This document shows positions 17,445 to 26,056 of a stretch of 43,293 nucleotides of DNA, piece by piece. Every line of letters starts with the position of its first letter. Within the stretch, counting starts at the first letter, position 1. Origin of the DNA: an uncultured beta proteobacterium (GTDB taxonomy: Bacteria; Pseudomonadota; Gammaproteobacteria; Burkholderiales; Burkholderiaceae_C); assembly GCA_903830985.1 (NCBI GenBank), contig CAIKVZ010000001.1, positions 1-43,293 on the forward strand. The letters are read 5' to 3'. The notes under the pieces are model-generated. The model worked only from the letters and a program-made list of their open reading frames with translations, was not told the DNA's origin and made no database searches. The translations under genes and the position numbers were made by a program.

Positions 17445-18578
17445 CTACTCGGCACTGACCCGATTTCGCCCCGCCGCCTTGGCCTGGTACATGGCCCTGT
17501 CGGACGACCCGATCAGCCTTGTCAGGTCGTAACCACACTCGTCAGTACTGGCCACACCCATGCTGACCGTGTACTGAATGCAGTGCGAGTCCACGGCCAC
17601 CGATCCGGCTTCCACCAGGCGACGCAAGCGCTCGGCAACCACCAAGGCTTCAGGCAGCTTGAGACCGTCCAGCACCAGCGCGAATTCCTCACCGCCATAG
17701 CGAGCCAGGAAATCGTCGGGGCGCAATTGGGCGGTCAGCAGGCGCGCCAGATGGCGCAGTACTTCGTCCCCGGCGGGATGGCCGTAGCGATCATTGATCA
17801 GCTTGAAGTGATCGGCGTCGAGCATGATGATGGACACGCTGCGATGGCATTGCAGCGCGCGTCTGAGGACGCGTTTCCCCCGAACGTCGACAGCGGAACG
17901 ATTCAGTGCGCCTGTCAGGTGATCCATGGTCGAAAGGATCTTCAGGCGCTCGGCATAGCGGCGTGTCACCATCAGCATCAGCCCGAACATGATGCACACC
18001 TGCGCCAACTGCGCCACCAGCAGGCTGATATTGGTCACCTCATCGGCAATCTCCAGGGGATTTGCCAGATGCAACAGCAAGAACCCGCTGCGCAACAGCA
18101 GGGACAGCGCCAACACGGTGAAGCCGGCCACACTGACCCAGCTGATCTTGCCCGGTGCGTGTCGAACCAGGGTGAGCGCGCACAGGCCGTTGAGCAATCC
18201 AAAGATCAGGCCCGTCGCCACCAGTCGCGCGGTAATCCCGGGATCGATCCACGCGAAGTAGCCAGGCAGGGCCAGGGAAGCCGCCGCGATGCCAACGATC
18301 CAGCGCCAGGACAGATCCAGCGCGCAAAAGACCCGCAAGCCTTTGAGTACCAGGGCCAGTCCGAAACCAAGCAGGCCATAGCTCAACACGCCATGCACCG
18401 GCAATGGACAGCCCGTGCAAACGCCGAGCAACAAGCCCGCACAGCTTGCGACATTGCCCCATGCCCAAAGCCGCTGCTCGGCAAAGGCGTCGCTGTACAT
18501 GGCTGCAGAAATCAGCAGCACGGTCGTGAGCAGGGTGAAGCCTGCCAGGGTGATCAGCAGGGTTTGTTGGGACAGCAT
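17445..18578 (-). CDS. Membrane-bound diguanylate cyclase (GGDEF)
   Basis: The 377-residue protein has six or seven membrane segments over its first 205 residues, then a GGDEF domain (about 215-375). The active-site motif is RYGGEEF, and an allosteric inhibition site RPDD sits exactly five residues before it, so the enzyme should make c-di-GMP from two GTP and be product-inhibited. LDADHFKLINDRYGHPAGD is the metal-binding and GTP-binding segment. ATG 18578 is used; a TTG three codons earlier is possible. It is the last gene of a four-gene operon, 33 bases after the GGDEF-EAL gene. The stop is followed at once by the chemoreceptor promoter. Confidence 0.92.
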   Translation of the reverse strand: MLSQQTLLITLAGFTLLTTVLLISAAMYSDAFAEQRLWAWGNVASCAGLLLGVCTGCPLPVHGVLSYGLLGFGLALVLKGLRVFCALDLSWRWIVGIAAASLALPGYFAWIDPGITARLVATGLIFGLLNGLCALTLVRHAPGKISWVSVAGFTVLALSLLLRSGFLLLHLANPLEIADEVTNISLLVAQLAQVCIMFGLMLMVTRRYAERLKILSTMDHLTGALNRSAVDVRGKRVLRRALQCHRSVSIIMLDADHFKLINDRYGHPAGDEVLRHLARLLTAQLRPDDFLARYGGEEFALVLDGLKLPEALVVAERLRRLVEAGSVAVDSHCIQYTVSMGVASTDECGYDLTRLIGSSDRAMYQAKAAGRNRVSAE

Positions 18579-18611
18579 AAAGGGCAATGCGGGTCGGCTC
18601 GTTCGAGCGCG

Positions 18612-20507
18612 TCAATGATGCTCATGGGCGCGATAAAAGGTGAGGAATTCGTCCGCAGGAATCGCTGGCGACCAGTGGTAGCCTTGTCCCATCTCACATC
18701 CGAGTTGCACCAACCGCTGCAAGGTCACGGCGTCCTCCACGCCTTCAGCAACCACGTCCAGTTCCAGGCAGTGGGCCATCTCGATGATGGCGCGAACGAT
18801 GCCCTCATCCTGCTTGTTCTCGGTCATCCTGCGGACAAAGGACTGGTCAATCTTCAGCCGCTCCACGTCAAATCGGTTGAGATAACCCAGATTGGAGTAG
18901 CCCGTTCCAAAGTCATCGATGGAGAGCTGAACACCCATGGCGCGCAACCGATCCAGTACGCTGCTCAGGTGATCGGAATCGGCCATCAACAGCGATTCCG
19001 TCAGTTCCAGCTCTATGCTCGAAGGGCGCACTTTCCATGTTTCCAGCGCGTTGGCCAATTCGCGTTCGATGTCATCGCGGCGAAACTGCACCGGTGACAC
19101 GTTGACCGCCACCACGAGGTCATTGATTCCGATGTCCTGCCAGGCCTTCGCCTGGCGACAAGCCTCGTTCAGCACCCAGGCGCCAACCTCGTTGATCAGA
19201 CCCGAGCGCTCGGCCACAGGAATGAACTTGGCCGGCGGAACAAATCCCAGCACGGCATGCTTCCAGCGCAGCAGGGCCTCGGCACCTACGATCCGTCCGG
19301 TCTTCAGGTCGAATTGGGGTTGGTAATGGACTTTGAACTCGTCATTCACCAGGGCCAAGCGTATTCCCGTGGCCAGATGCAGGTCTTCGATGACGCTGCT
19401 GTTCATCTCCGCGTTGAAGAACTGAAAAGTATTGCGCCCACTGTCCTTGGCGCGGTACATGGCGAGATCGGCGTTCTTCAGCAGGCTGTCGGCGTCGGCG
19501 CCATCCCTGGGAAACATGGCAACACCCAACGAGCCCGTGGCCGATACGTCGAGTCGCTGTATCTGAAAAGGAATGGCCAGTTGGGCCAGAATTTTTACCG
19601 CGGCGGCCGCAGCGGCCTCTTCGTTCTCGATGTTCCCCAGAATGATCAGGAATTCATCGCCGCCCTGGCGACTGACTGTATCGCTTTCGCGCACCGTCTT
19701 CACGAGCCGGTCTGCCACATCGCACAGCAGCGCGTCGCCGGCACTGTGACCCAGCGAGTCGTTGACGGTCTTGAAGTTGTCCAGGTCCAGAAAGATGACG
19801 GCCACCAGCGAGTTGTTGCGGCGCGCCCCGGCAAGGGTCTGTTCGAGCCGATCCCGCGCCAGTACCCGATTCGGCAAATGCGTCAGACTGTCACGGTGCG
19901 CGAGTATTTCGATGCGGGCGTGGGATTCAAGTATCCGTTCGTTGTCGGTCTTCATGCGGGCCAGCGCGCGGCGCAAGTCGTCAGCCATCATCCAAACGAA
20001 AAAAGAGGTCGCGACAACGATGCTCAAGGCATTGATCAGCAGGCTCCAGCCCACAGGCTGCACTTCATTCACATGCCAGCCCAGAATGTTCCCGGCAACG
20101 ACCACCGTCAGGTCCGTGCAGATGACCAACAGCAGCGTGACGAACAGTCTCCTCGTGCCGAACATGCTGGCAAAGATCAGGATGCCGGGGAATGCCAGGA
20201 CGGCCGTGTCATGAATGCCTTCGGCGATGAAGGTCAGGCCGCACATGGCTCCCGTCAGGGTGAAGAGCATCAGTTCTGCAGCCCAGGCCAGTCGACCGCT
20301 GCGTGCAAACCATAAGGAAAGCATGAGCATGAACAGGGCAAGCATCAGTGCTATCGTCGCGCTCAAATTCCCGTCCAAGAAGCTCAGCAACATGGCGATG
20401 GCTACCGCAACCATGGCGATTCCAAGCACCTGTTGCAGTCGACGCGGCTGCAGACGCAGTCCGGAGACCGTCGACAGACCTTCGGTCGTGATTTCTATGG
20501 GCAACAA
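18612..20507 (-). CDS. Membrane GGDEF-EAL protein, both domains apparently intact
   Basis: The 631-residue protein has about five or six membrane segments in residues 25-190, a short helix, a GGDEF domain (about 205-365) and an EAL domain (about 375-630). GGDEF is canonical (RQGGDEF) with an I-site RESD five residues before it. The EAL domain keeps EALLRW, NVSPVQF, ELTES, DDFGTGYSNL, KIDQSFV and AEGVE, so both synthesis and hydrolysis of c-di-GMP are chemically possible; which dominates cannot be read from sequence. The start is TTG 20507 with CAGGAG about 7 nt upstream. The gene lies 16 bases after the preceding gene of the operon. Confidence 0.92.
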   Translation of the reverse strand: MLPIEITTEGLSTVSGLRLQPRRLQQVLGIAMVAVAIAMLLSFLDGNLSATIALMLALFMLMLSLWFARSGRLAWAAELMLFTLTGAMCGLTFIAEGIHDTAVLAFPGILIFASMFGTRRLFVTLLLVICTDLTVVVAGNILGWHVNEVQPVGWSLLINALSIVVATSFFVWMMADDLRRALARMKTDNERILESHARIEILAHRDSLTHLPNRVLARDRLEQTLAGARRNNSLVAVIFLDLDNFKTVNDSLGHSAGDALLCDVADRLVKTVRESDTVSRQGGDEFLIILGNIENEEAAAAAAVKILAQLAIPFQIQRLDVSATGSLGVAMFPRDGADADSLLKNADLAMYRAKDSGRNTFQFFNAEMNSSVIEDLHLATGIRLALVNDEFKVHYQPQFDLKTGRIVGAEALLRWKHAVLGFVPPAKFIPVAERSGLINEVGAWVLNEACRQAKAWQDIGINDLVVAVNVSPVQFRRDDIERELANALETWKVRPSSIELELTESLLMADSDHLSSVLDRLRAMGVQLSIDDFGTGYSNLGYLNRFDVERLKIDQSFVRRMTENKQDEGIVRAIIEMAHCLELDVVAEGVEDAVTLQRLVQLGCEMGQGYHWSPAIPADEFLTFYRAHEHH

Positions 20508-20523
20508 GCTGCGCTCCTGTCGA

Positions 20524-22335
20524 TCATTTGGCCCAGAGCAACGGGACAGCCGGTGTCACAGAAACCACGGGGCCATGGATGCCGAGCAACCAGTCCCTGA
20601 GTTGCTCCGACGCCATGGGCCTGGCATACAGATAGCCCTGTCCTTCGTGGCAACCCATGTCACGCAAAATCCCGGCCTGAAATTCATTTTCAATACCCTC
20701 CGCGATCACGGTCATATTGAGATTGCGGCCCAACTCGATCACCATGGCCGCAATCGGTCCGCCGGCGATTTCTGAATTCAATTCGGAGACGAAGGCGCGG
20801 TCGATCTTCAAGCGGTCCACCGGCAACTGGCGCAAATGACTGAGCGAGGAATAGCCGGTGCCAAAGTCGTCGATGGCAATGGAAATTCCCATGCGTTTGA
20901 TGGCGCACAGGGTTTCCAGGATGAACTCCGGGTCCTCCATGGCGACGGATTCGGTGATTTCCAGTTCCAGGTATTTCGGATTCACGCCGGTGTCCGCGAG
21001 TGCCGAACTCAGCCGAACGAGGAACTCCGGATGACGGAACTGCACCTGCGACACATTCACCGATACCCGCAATTGCGGAAACCCCATGGCTTGCAAGCGG
21101 ATCACCTCATGGCAGGACGAGCGCAACACCCAGTCGCCGATGGCGATGATCAGGCCTGACGCTTCGGCCAAAGGAATGAACCGGTCTGGCGCGATAAAGC
21201 TGCCATCGTCGTTGCGCCAGCGCAGCAGGGCTTCCACGCCGACGGTACGGCCACTGTGCAGATTGACCTGCGGTTGATACGCCACAAACAGGCGTTCGTT
21301 CTCCGCTGCAGTACGCAGGTTCTGCAGCAGATGGGCGCGCTCGCGGATGTCGATGCCCATCTCGACCGAATAGTGGACAAAGCTGCCACGTCGATTCTTC
21401 TTGGCGCACTTGAGCGCAATGTTGGCATCCTTGACCACATCCTGGCCTGTGCCCTTGACGTCTGAGAGACAGACCAAGCCCAGCGTGGCCGACACGATCA
21501 TGGAGTCGTTCAGCACCGCAAAGGGTTGGCGAAACAGACCCAGCAAGAAGCCAGGGTCAATCGTCGCGGCATTGCCCATCAGGCCAAAGGTGTCGCTGCC
21601 TATGCGGGCCAGCACCACATCGTCGCCAAAGCAATCCTTCAAGCGCTGCACCACCGCCTGCAACAGACGGTCACCCTGCTTGTGACCCAGGGCACCGTTG
21701 ACTTCGGAGAAGTCATCGATGTCCAGAATGGCGATCACACAATCGTAAGACGCGGCCTGAGCCATGCGGTCGTCGATGAGCTTGATGAAGCGGTTGCGGT
21801 TGGGCAGGTTGGAGAGTCGGTCATAAAAGGCCAGTTCGTCCAGCGCGCGAATCTGTTCGTAGCCGCGCACGGCAGCGGTCACTGCGGCGTACAGCTTGGG
21901 TCGGGTCAACTCCGACTTGGACTTGTAGTCGTTGATGTCGTAGTCGTGGATGGTCGCAATCTCCGGTGCGTAACCCGGCTGACCGGTGCGCAGGATGATG
22001 CGCACATCGAGCAGTCCGAGATCCTGGCGTATGAATTTGACCAGTCTGAGGCCGGCATCTTCACGCTCCATCACAACGTCCAGGAGAATGACGGCAATGT
22101 CCGATTCCGTGCGCAGAATGTCCTGCGCTTCTTTGGCAGAGTAGGCGTCGAAAAATTCCAGGGCGCGCCCCAGGATTTTGACGTCATTCAAGGCGAAAAC
22201 CGTTGCCCTGTGCACATCGGGTTCGTCGTCCACGATCAGGAGGCGCCAGCGCTGCAAATTGGCAACACGCAACGCGTCGTCGCCCTCAGTGGCCTGGGGT
22301 TCATCCGCTTCGGCAGAGAATTTCAGCTCATCCAT
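20524..22335 (-). CDS. Response regulator REC-GGDEF(degenerate)-EAL, probable c-di-GMP phosphodiesterase
   Basis: The 603-residue cytoplasmic protein has a receiver (about 30-155; DDE pocket, phospho-acceptor D86 in VILLDVVMERED), a GGDEF-like domain (about 165-330) and an EAL domain (about 340-595). The cyclase motif is degraded to GSDTF and the I-site is absent, so cyclase activity is not expected; the domain may bind GTP as a regulator. The EAL domain keeps VEALLRW, NVSQVQF, LEITES, DDFGTGYSSL, KIDRAFV and AEGIE, so it should hydrolyse c-di-GMP under control of receiver phosphorylation. ATG 22335 has GGAG about 7 nt upstream. It follows a receiver-only gene by 49 bases. Confidence 0.92.
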   Translation of the reverse strand: MDELKFSAEADEPQATEGDDALRVANLQRWRLLIVDDEPDVHRATVFALNDVKILGRALEFFDAYSAKEAQDILRTESDIAVILLDVVMEREDAGLRLVKFIRQDLGLLDVRIILRTGQPGYAPEIATIHDYDINDYKSKSELTRPKLYAAVTAAVRGYEQIRALDELAFYDRLSNLPNRNRFIKLIDDRMAQAASYDCVIAILDIDDFSEVNGALGHKQGDRLLQAVVQRLKDCFGDDVVLARIGSDTFGLMGNAATIDPGFLLGLFRQPFAVLNDSMIVSATLGLVCLSDVKGTGQDVVKDANIALKCAKKNRRGSFVHYSVEMGIDIRERAHLLQNLRTAAENERLFVAYQPQVNLHSGRTVGVEALLRWRNDDGSFIAPDRFIPLAEASGLIIAIGDWVLRSSCHEVIRLQAMGFPQLRVSVNVSQVQFRHPEFLVRLSSALADTGVNPKYLELEITESVAMEDPEFILETLCAIKRMGISIAIDDFGTGYSSLSHLRQLPVDRLKIDRAFVSELNSEIAGGPIAAMVIELGRNLNMTVIAEGIENEFQAGILRDMGCHEGQGYLYARPMASEQLRDWLLGIHGPVVSVTPAVPLLWAK

Positions 22336-22384
22336 AGTGGCTCCGTCCCGGGCATCGCCAACCCGAACTGCATGTTGATTTCAT

Positions 22385-22792
22385 TCATGCTCGTTCATCC
22401 CGCGGCTCGCCGGCTGCGCCGCGTGCCAGCAAGGCCGACGAGATCGCATCCAGCAGGGTGCTGTCGTTCATCGGTTTGAGCAAATAGGCGGCCGGTCGGC
22501 ATTGCATGGCGCGTGCCTGCGTTTCCACCGAATGATGGCCAGTGACGACGATCACGGCCACCTCCGGCCAGTCCTTCTGCAGTCGGGCCTGAACTTCAAA
22601 CCCGGTGGTGTCGGGCATGTGCAAATCCAGAATCACGCAGTCGGGCTGACCGTGCTGCAGCGAATTCAAAAATTCTTCACCCGAGGCAAAGGCCTGAGCC
22701 GCAATGCCGGCCGAGCGCATGAGGCGCAGCAATGCGCGACGAATCGGTTCTTCATCATCCACAACGGCAACATCGGCTCTTGGTTTTGTCAT
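22385..22792 (-). CDS. Receiver-only response regulator (FixJ-like receiver)
   Basis: The 135-residue protein is a lone receiver domain: VVDDEEPIRRALLRLM at the N terminus, phospho-acceptor D56 in VILDLHMPDTTGFEV, a conserved Thr in VIVVTGHH, and Lys in YLLKPMND. The sequence type is that of the FixJ/TodT receiver, but there is no HTH output, only a short charged tail. It may act like CheY, as a phosphate sink, or shuttle phosphate to a partner. It is the first gene of the c-di-GMP operon and follows a histidine kinase by 19 bases. ATG 22792 has no ribosome-binding site and lies about 8 nt after the predicted -10, so the transcript may be leaderless. Confidence 0.88.
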   Translation of the reverse strand: MTKPRADVAVVDDEEPIRRALLRLMRSAGIAAQAFASGEEFLNSLQHGQPDCVILDLHMPDTTGFEVQARLQKDWPEVAVIVVTGHHSVETQARAMQCRPAAYLLKPMNDSTLLDAISSALLARGAAGEPRDERA

Positions 22793-22799
22793 GCTGGCA

Positions 22800-22844
22800 A
22801 AGATACCGTGTCTACCGCAGCACCGACAGTGGACCTTGGTCCAA
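22800..22844 (-). promoter_or_regulatory. Palindrome-driven promoter of the receiver/c-di-GMP operon
   Basis: On the minus strand TTGGACC-AA-GGTCCAC (22829-22844, one arm mismatch) is followed after 23 nt by TATCTT (22800-22805). The operator lies within the last codons and stop region of the upstream kinase gene. The predicted transcription start is at or within a base or two of the ATG at 22792. Confidence 0.72.
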
Positions 22845-24755
22845 TACCGGTCCGGCCTGATCCCCCGCCATTTCTGCCGGCGCGATTCTCGGCAAGGTCA
22901 CGACCACGCAGGTGCCGCGACCCGACTCGGAGCTGATCCGGATGGAACCGCCCAGGGTCTTGTTCACCAGGTTGAAAACAATGCTCAGACCGAGACCGCT
23001 TCCGCCCTGCCCCAGTTTGGTGGTGAAGAACGGATCGAACACCCGATCGAGGTACTCCTCTTTGATGCCAACCCCGTCGTCACACACACTGAGTTCCACG
23101 GCGTCCTGTTCCAGCAGCCGGGCCTTGATCAACACCGTACCGCCGTCGCGCCCGGCAAAGGCGTGCAGCAGCGCGTTGTTGATCAAGTTGGTGAGAACCT
23201 GCCCCAAAGGTCCCGGGTAGCCCTCCATGTCAATATCGGCCGGCACCAGGCTTTGCACCTGATGCGAAGTCTTGCGCAGGCTGGGCCCCAGGGTCAGCAG
23301 AATTTCATTCACCGTGGCACCGAGCGTGAATCTGCGGCGATTCACGCTGATTTGATCCACCGCCACTTGCTTGAAGCTGCTCACCAGTTCGGCTGCGCGC
23401 TGCAGGCAGCGCGTCAGGATGTCTGCGCCCTCGCGCGCGTTGGCGACAAACGCGGCCAAACGGCTGCGCGTCAAGCCCTGGTCCAGTTGCCGCGAAAAAT
23501 CCCGGGCTTGGTCCTGCAGGGTGCTGGCAACGGTGAGGCTGTTGCCGATGGGCGTATTGAGCTCATGCGCGATGCCCGCCACCAGCGCGCCCAGTGCCGC
23601 CAACTTCTCCGTGCGTACCAATTCATCGCGCGTCAGCTCCAGGTGGCTCAGCGTCTGCTGCAGACTCGCATTGACTTGGGCCAGTTCATTGGTGCGACTT
23701 GCGACCCGGCTTTCCAGTCCGGCGTTGAGCGCCAGCAAGGCCGCCTCGGCCGTTGCAATGCGGTTGGCAGCAAAAATGATCAAGCCCATCGAGAGCAAAA
23801 AAAACAGCGCCATCAGACCGCTCATGCGCAGGAAGCTGGCACGGATGGCCGCGGTTGCCTCATCCGTATCGCGTGTCACCGCCAGCGACAATTCGTCCGA
23901 CGCGCCCAGGTGGACATGGCGAAACACGGCGATCGCCTCGCCTCCGTCCGGCCTCGGCAGGAGTTTGACACCCTCGGTGCCCGAGACCGCCTGTGCCGCC
24001 ACGAAACGGTGTCCCAGAGCCCCCTGCGCCATGCTGGTGCTGAACAGCACTTTGGCAGCGCTGTCCACCAGCATGACCGCCCCGGAGACACCCAAGGTCT
24101 GGCGCATGGAAGCATCATCGTTGCGCAGCGGACCGCCCATGGCCAGGCCGGCCACCACGAGGCCGTTGAGCCGACCGTCCGGCACGCCGGCTGCGTCCAT
24201 GCCACCGATCTGGTTGGCGATCAGCAGGCTCGGACCCGCGTCCTCGTCCACGACATGCACGAACTCGGTCATCCCGGGTTCGGCGACCTCGCGCACCGTC
24301 GCCCGATGCGCATCCGGAATATCCCGCCATTGGGGGTCGGACGCGGCCAGCACGCGCGTACCCGAAGAATCCACGATGTACAGGTAGCTGTAGACGCCGG
24401 GGCTGGATTCCTTGACCGCTTTCAACTGGCGCGCCAGACGCGCCCGCGCGTCGCGGGGCACGGGCTTGCCGCGCAACGCGTCAAGCCGTGCGACGGCAGC
24501 TGAGAAGTCCTCGGAAGTACTCAACAGCCGCAAATCACGCCGGTGCTCGCCAAACCACGACTCGAAACTGTCGCGCGCCTTGTCAGCCAGCGCTTCGACG
24601 GCAACAATCGAGCGCTGGTATTCATGCGAATAAATGCCTTCAACTCCCAGCCCCGGCACACCGTACAGCCAAAGGACCACAAAGGCGGCAAAGCCCGCCG
24701 CCGTCATCAGTCCGAAAAAGCCCAGCAGCCTGACCCGTATGCTCATCATCGCCAT
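22812..24755 (-). CDS. Membrane sensor histidine kinase with large periplasmic domain
   Basis: The 647-residue kinase has membrane segments at about residues 8-32 and 310-332, which flank a periplasmic domain of about 280 residues with Cache-like features (SYLYIVDSSGTRVLAASDPQW; VMLVDSAAKVLFS). A coiled coil follows (AEAALLALNAGLESRVASRTNELAQ), then H-box LVAGIAHELNTPIGN (His about 394), N-box NLINNALLHAF, G1 DDGVGI and G2 GQGGSGLGLSI. The kinase belongs to the HPK4-like group related to NtrB/DctB kinases. It begins three bases after the stop of the binding-protein gene, so the two are co-translated and probably function together. The partner regulator may be the receiver-only protein just downstream. 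Confidence 0.92.
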   Translation of the reverse strand: MAMMSIRVRLLGFFGLMTAAGFAAFVVLWLYGVPGLGVEGIYSHEYQRSIVAVEALADKARDSFESWFGEHRRDLRLLSTSEDFSAAVARLDALRGKPVPRDARARLARQLKAVKESSPGVYSYLYIVDSSGTRVLAASDPQWRDIPDAHRATVREVAEPGMTEFVHVVDEDAGPSLLIANQIGGMDAAGVPDGRLNGLVVAGLAMGGPLRNDDASMRQTLGVSGAVMLVDSAAKVLFSTSMAQGALGHRFVAAQAVSGTEGVKLLPRPDGGEAIAVFRHVHLGASDELSLAVTRDTDEATAAIRASFLRMSGLMALFFLLSMGLIIFAANRIATAEAALLALNAGLESRVASRTNELAQVNASLQQTLSHLELTRDELVRTEKLAALGALVAGIAHELNTPIGNSLTVASTLQDQARDFSRQLDQGLTRSRLAAFVANAREGADILTRCLQRAAELVSSFKQVAVDQISVNRRRFTLGATVNEILLTLGPSLRKTSHQVQSLVPADIDMEGYPGPLGQVLTNLINNALLHAFAGRDGGTVLIKARLLEQDAVELSVCDDGVGIKEEYLDRVFDPFFTTKLGQGGSGLGLSIVFNLVNKTLGGSIRISSESGRGTCVVVTLPRIAPAEMAGDQAGPVLDQGPLSVLR

Positions 24756-24758
24756 GGC

Positions 24759-25856
24759 CTACTGATCGTAGCCATAGACGAACAAGCGATACTTTTTCGG
24801 GTCGGCCTGCACTTGTTTCAGACCTGTGTAGGCAAAGGCGTGGCCGATACGGTCGGCGTTCATGCCCGCCGCAATGCGACCCTGCTGGCGCAGGAACTCG
24901 AACTCCTTCATCAGCGGCGCTTCACCGTCGATCTTCGACGGCACGGCCGGGGCGCCAGGCACTTCCAGCAGATCCTTGCGCACAATTTCCACGACCTTGG
25001 CCAGCGAAAGCGCGCGTGGCGCCGCGGTGAAAGCGTCGCCGTCGGCCATTACCCAAGCGCCCGCGAGTTCCGCATTCGCATTGGCTGCGCGCATCCAGTG
25101 GATGGCGCGGGCGTAGGACGCCACCAGCGCCAGGGCGGCCTGCGGCCGTGCCTGGACAAACTCACCCGACAGCACCACCCAGTCGGTACTCATGCCGCGG
25201 TAGATGGCCCGGTTCTTCAGATTGCGTGCCAGCGAAATTGAAGGCGTCGGCTCCCACGCCGAATAGGCGTCAATCGCCCCACTGTCCAGCGCGTCCGGCA
25301 TCTGCGACGGCTCCATGGCAACCATGGTCACGTCTTTTTCCTCCATCTTCGCGGCCTTCAGGCCACGCAGCAATACCAGATGGGACGAGGAGCCGCCCGA
25401 GAACGCCACCCGTTTACCGCGCAAGGCCTCGAGTTGTCCGTAGTCACGCGACACAATGGACGAGAAGTTTCGCTTGCCCAGACCGACCACCAGAGCATCG
25501 GTGCGCATGATGGTGTTGACTGTGGGCATGTCACCCAGGAAGGTCAGCACCAACTTGCCATTGCCCACCAGGTGGACCATGTCGTTGCCCTTGCGAAACG
25601 GGAACACGCGCAGCGCCAATCCGAGCTTCTTCAGATCCTCGCGCAACAGCCGGTCGTGCTGCATCGTCGAACTGATGAAGGCCAGCGGGTACGCCATGGG
25701 CTGCACCCCGATGTCCACGTAACCGGGCTTTGCCGTCAGGTCGTATTTATCGTAATACTCCTCGGCCTGCGCAGACGTCAGCGCGGCCAGACCGAGCACG
25801 CCAACGAGCCCGGCAAAGAGCTTGAAAATTCCGCGCTGAATGTGGCCGTGCATCAT
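24759..25856 (-). CDS. Orphan NMT1/SsuA-like periplasmic substrate-binding protein
   Basis: The 365-residue precursor has a signal peptide (GIFKLFAGLVGVLGLAALTSAQA-E) and a two-lobed binding-protein fold of the nitrate/sulfonate/taurine type: GKLVLTFLGDMPTVNTIMRT, LRGKRVAFSGGSSSHLVLLRGL, and the family-like SGAIDAYSAWEPTPS. No permease or ATPase gene lies nearby. It is coupled to a membrane histidine kinase gene three bases downstream, so a role as a ligand receptor for that kinase is more likely than transport. The ligand is unknown. ATG 25856 is preferred because the signal peptide follows it; an in-frame extension upstream crosses the promoter palindrome and is not credible as protein. Confidence 0.85.
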   Translation of the reverse strand: MMHGHIQRGIFKLFAGLVGVLGLAALTSAQAEEYYDKYDLTAKPGYVDIGVQPMAYPLAFISSTMQHDRLLREDLKKLGLALRVFPFRKGNDMVHLVGNGKLVLTFLGDMPTVNTIMRTDALVVGLGKRNFSSIVSRDYGQLEALRGKRVAFSGGSSSHLVLLRGLKAAKMEEKDVTMVAMEPSQMPDALDSGAIDAYSAWEPTPSISLARNLKNRAIYRGMSTDWVVLSGEFVQARPQAALALVASYARAIHWMRAANANAELAGAWVMADGDAFTAAPRALSLAKVVEIVRKDLLEVPGAPAVPSKIDGEAPLMKEFEFLRQQGRIAAGMNADRIGHAFAYTGLKQVQADPKKYRLFVYGYDQ

Positions 25857-25928
25857 CTTGGGTTTCCGGTTGGGTCGCTGCAAACTGGCCGTGCCAAGCC
25901 AATCCGGCACCTGCACAGGCGAAGACGG

Positions 25929-25973
25929 AAGATAGGGGCCCGCCCCCGAGTTGGCTATTGGACCTTGGTCCAA
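25929..25973 (-). promoter_or_regulatory. Palindrome-driven promoter of the binding-protein/kinase operon
   Basis: On the minus strand the perfect palindrome TTGGACC-AA-GGTCCAA (25958-25973) is followed after 23 nt by TATCTT (25929-25934). The predicted leader is about 65 nt to ATG 25856. The spacers at the three sites are unrelated in sequence, while operator, distance and -10 are conserved, which is what selection on a shared promoter looks like. Confidence 0.75.
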
Positions 25974-26056
25974 CACCGCCTTTTGAAAGGAAAGAAAACA
26001 GGAATTGACTGCCGTGCCGAGCCGGCACAGATTCGCCCGCGCCCAACTTGTGGCGA

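Noticed and set aside
25857-25976. N-terminal extension of the binding protein starting at 25976
   Set aside because: The extension would encode the operator palindrome and spacer and would bury the signal peptide 40 residues inside; ATG 25856 is the sensible start.
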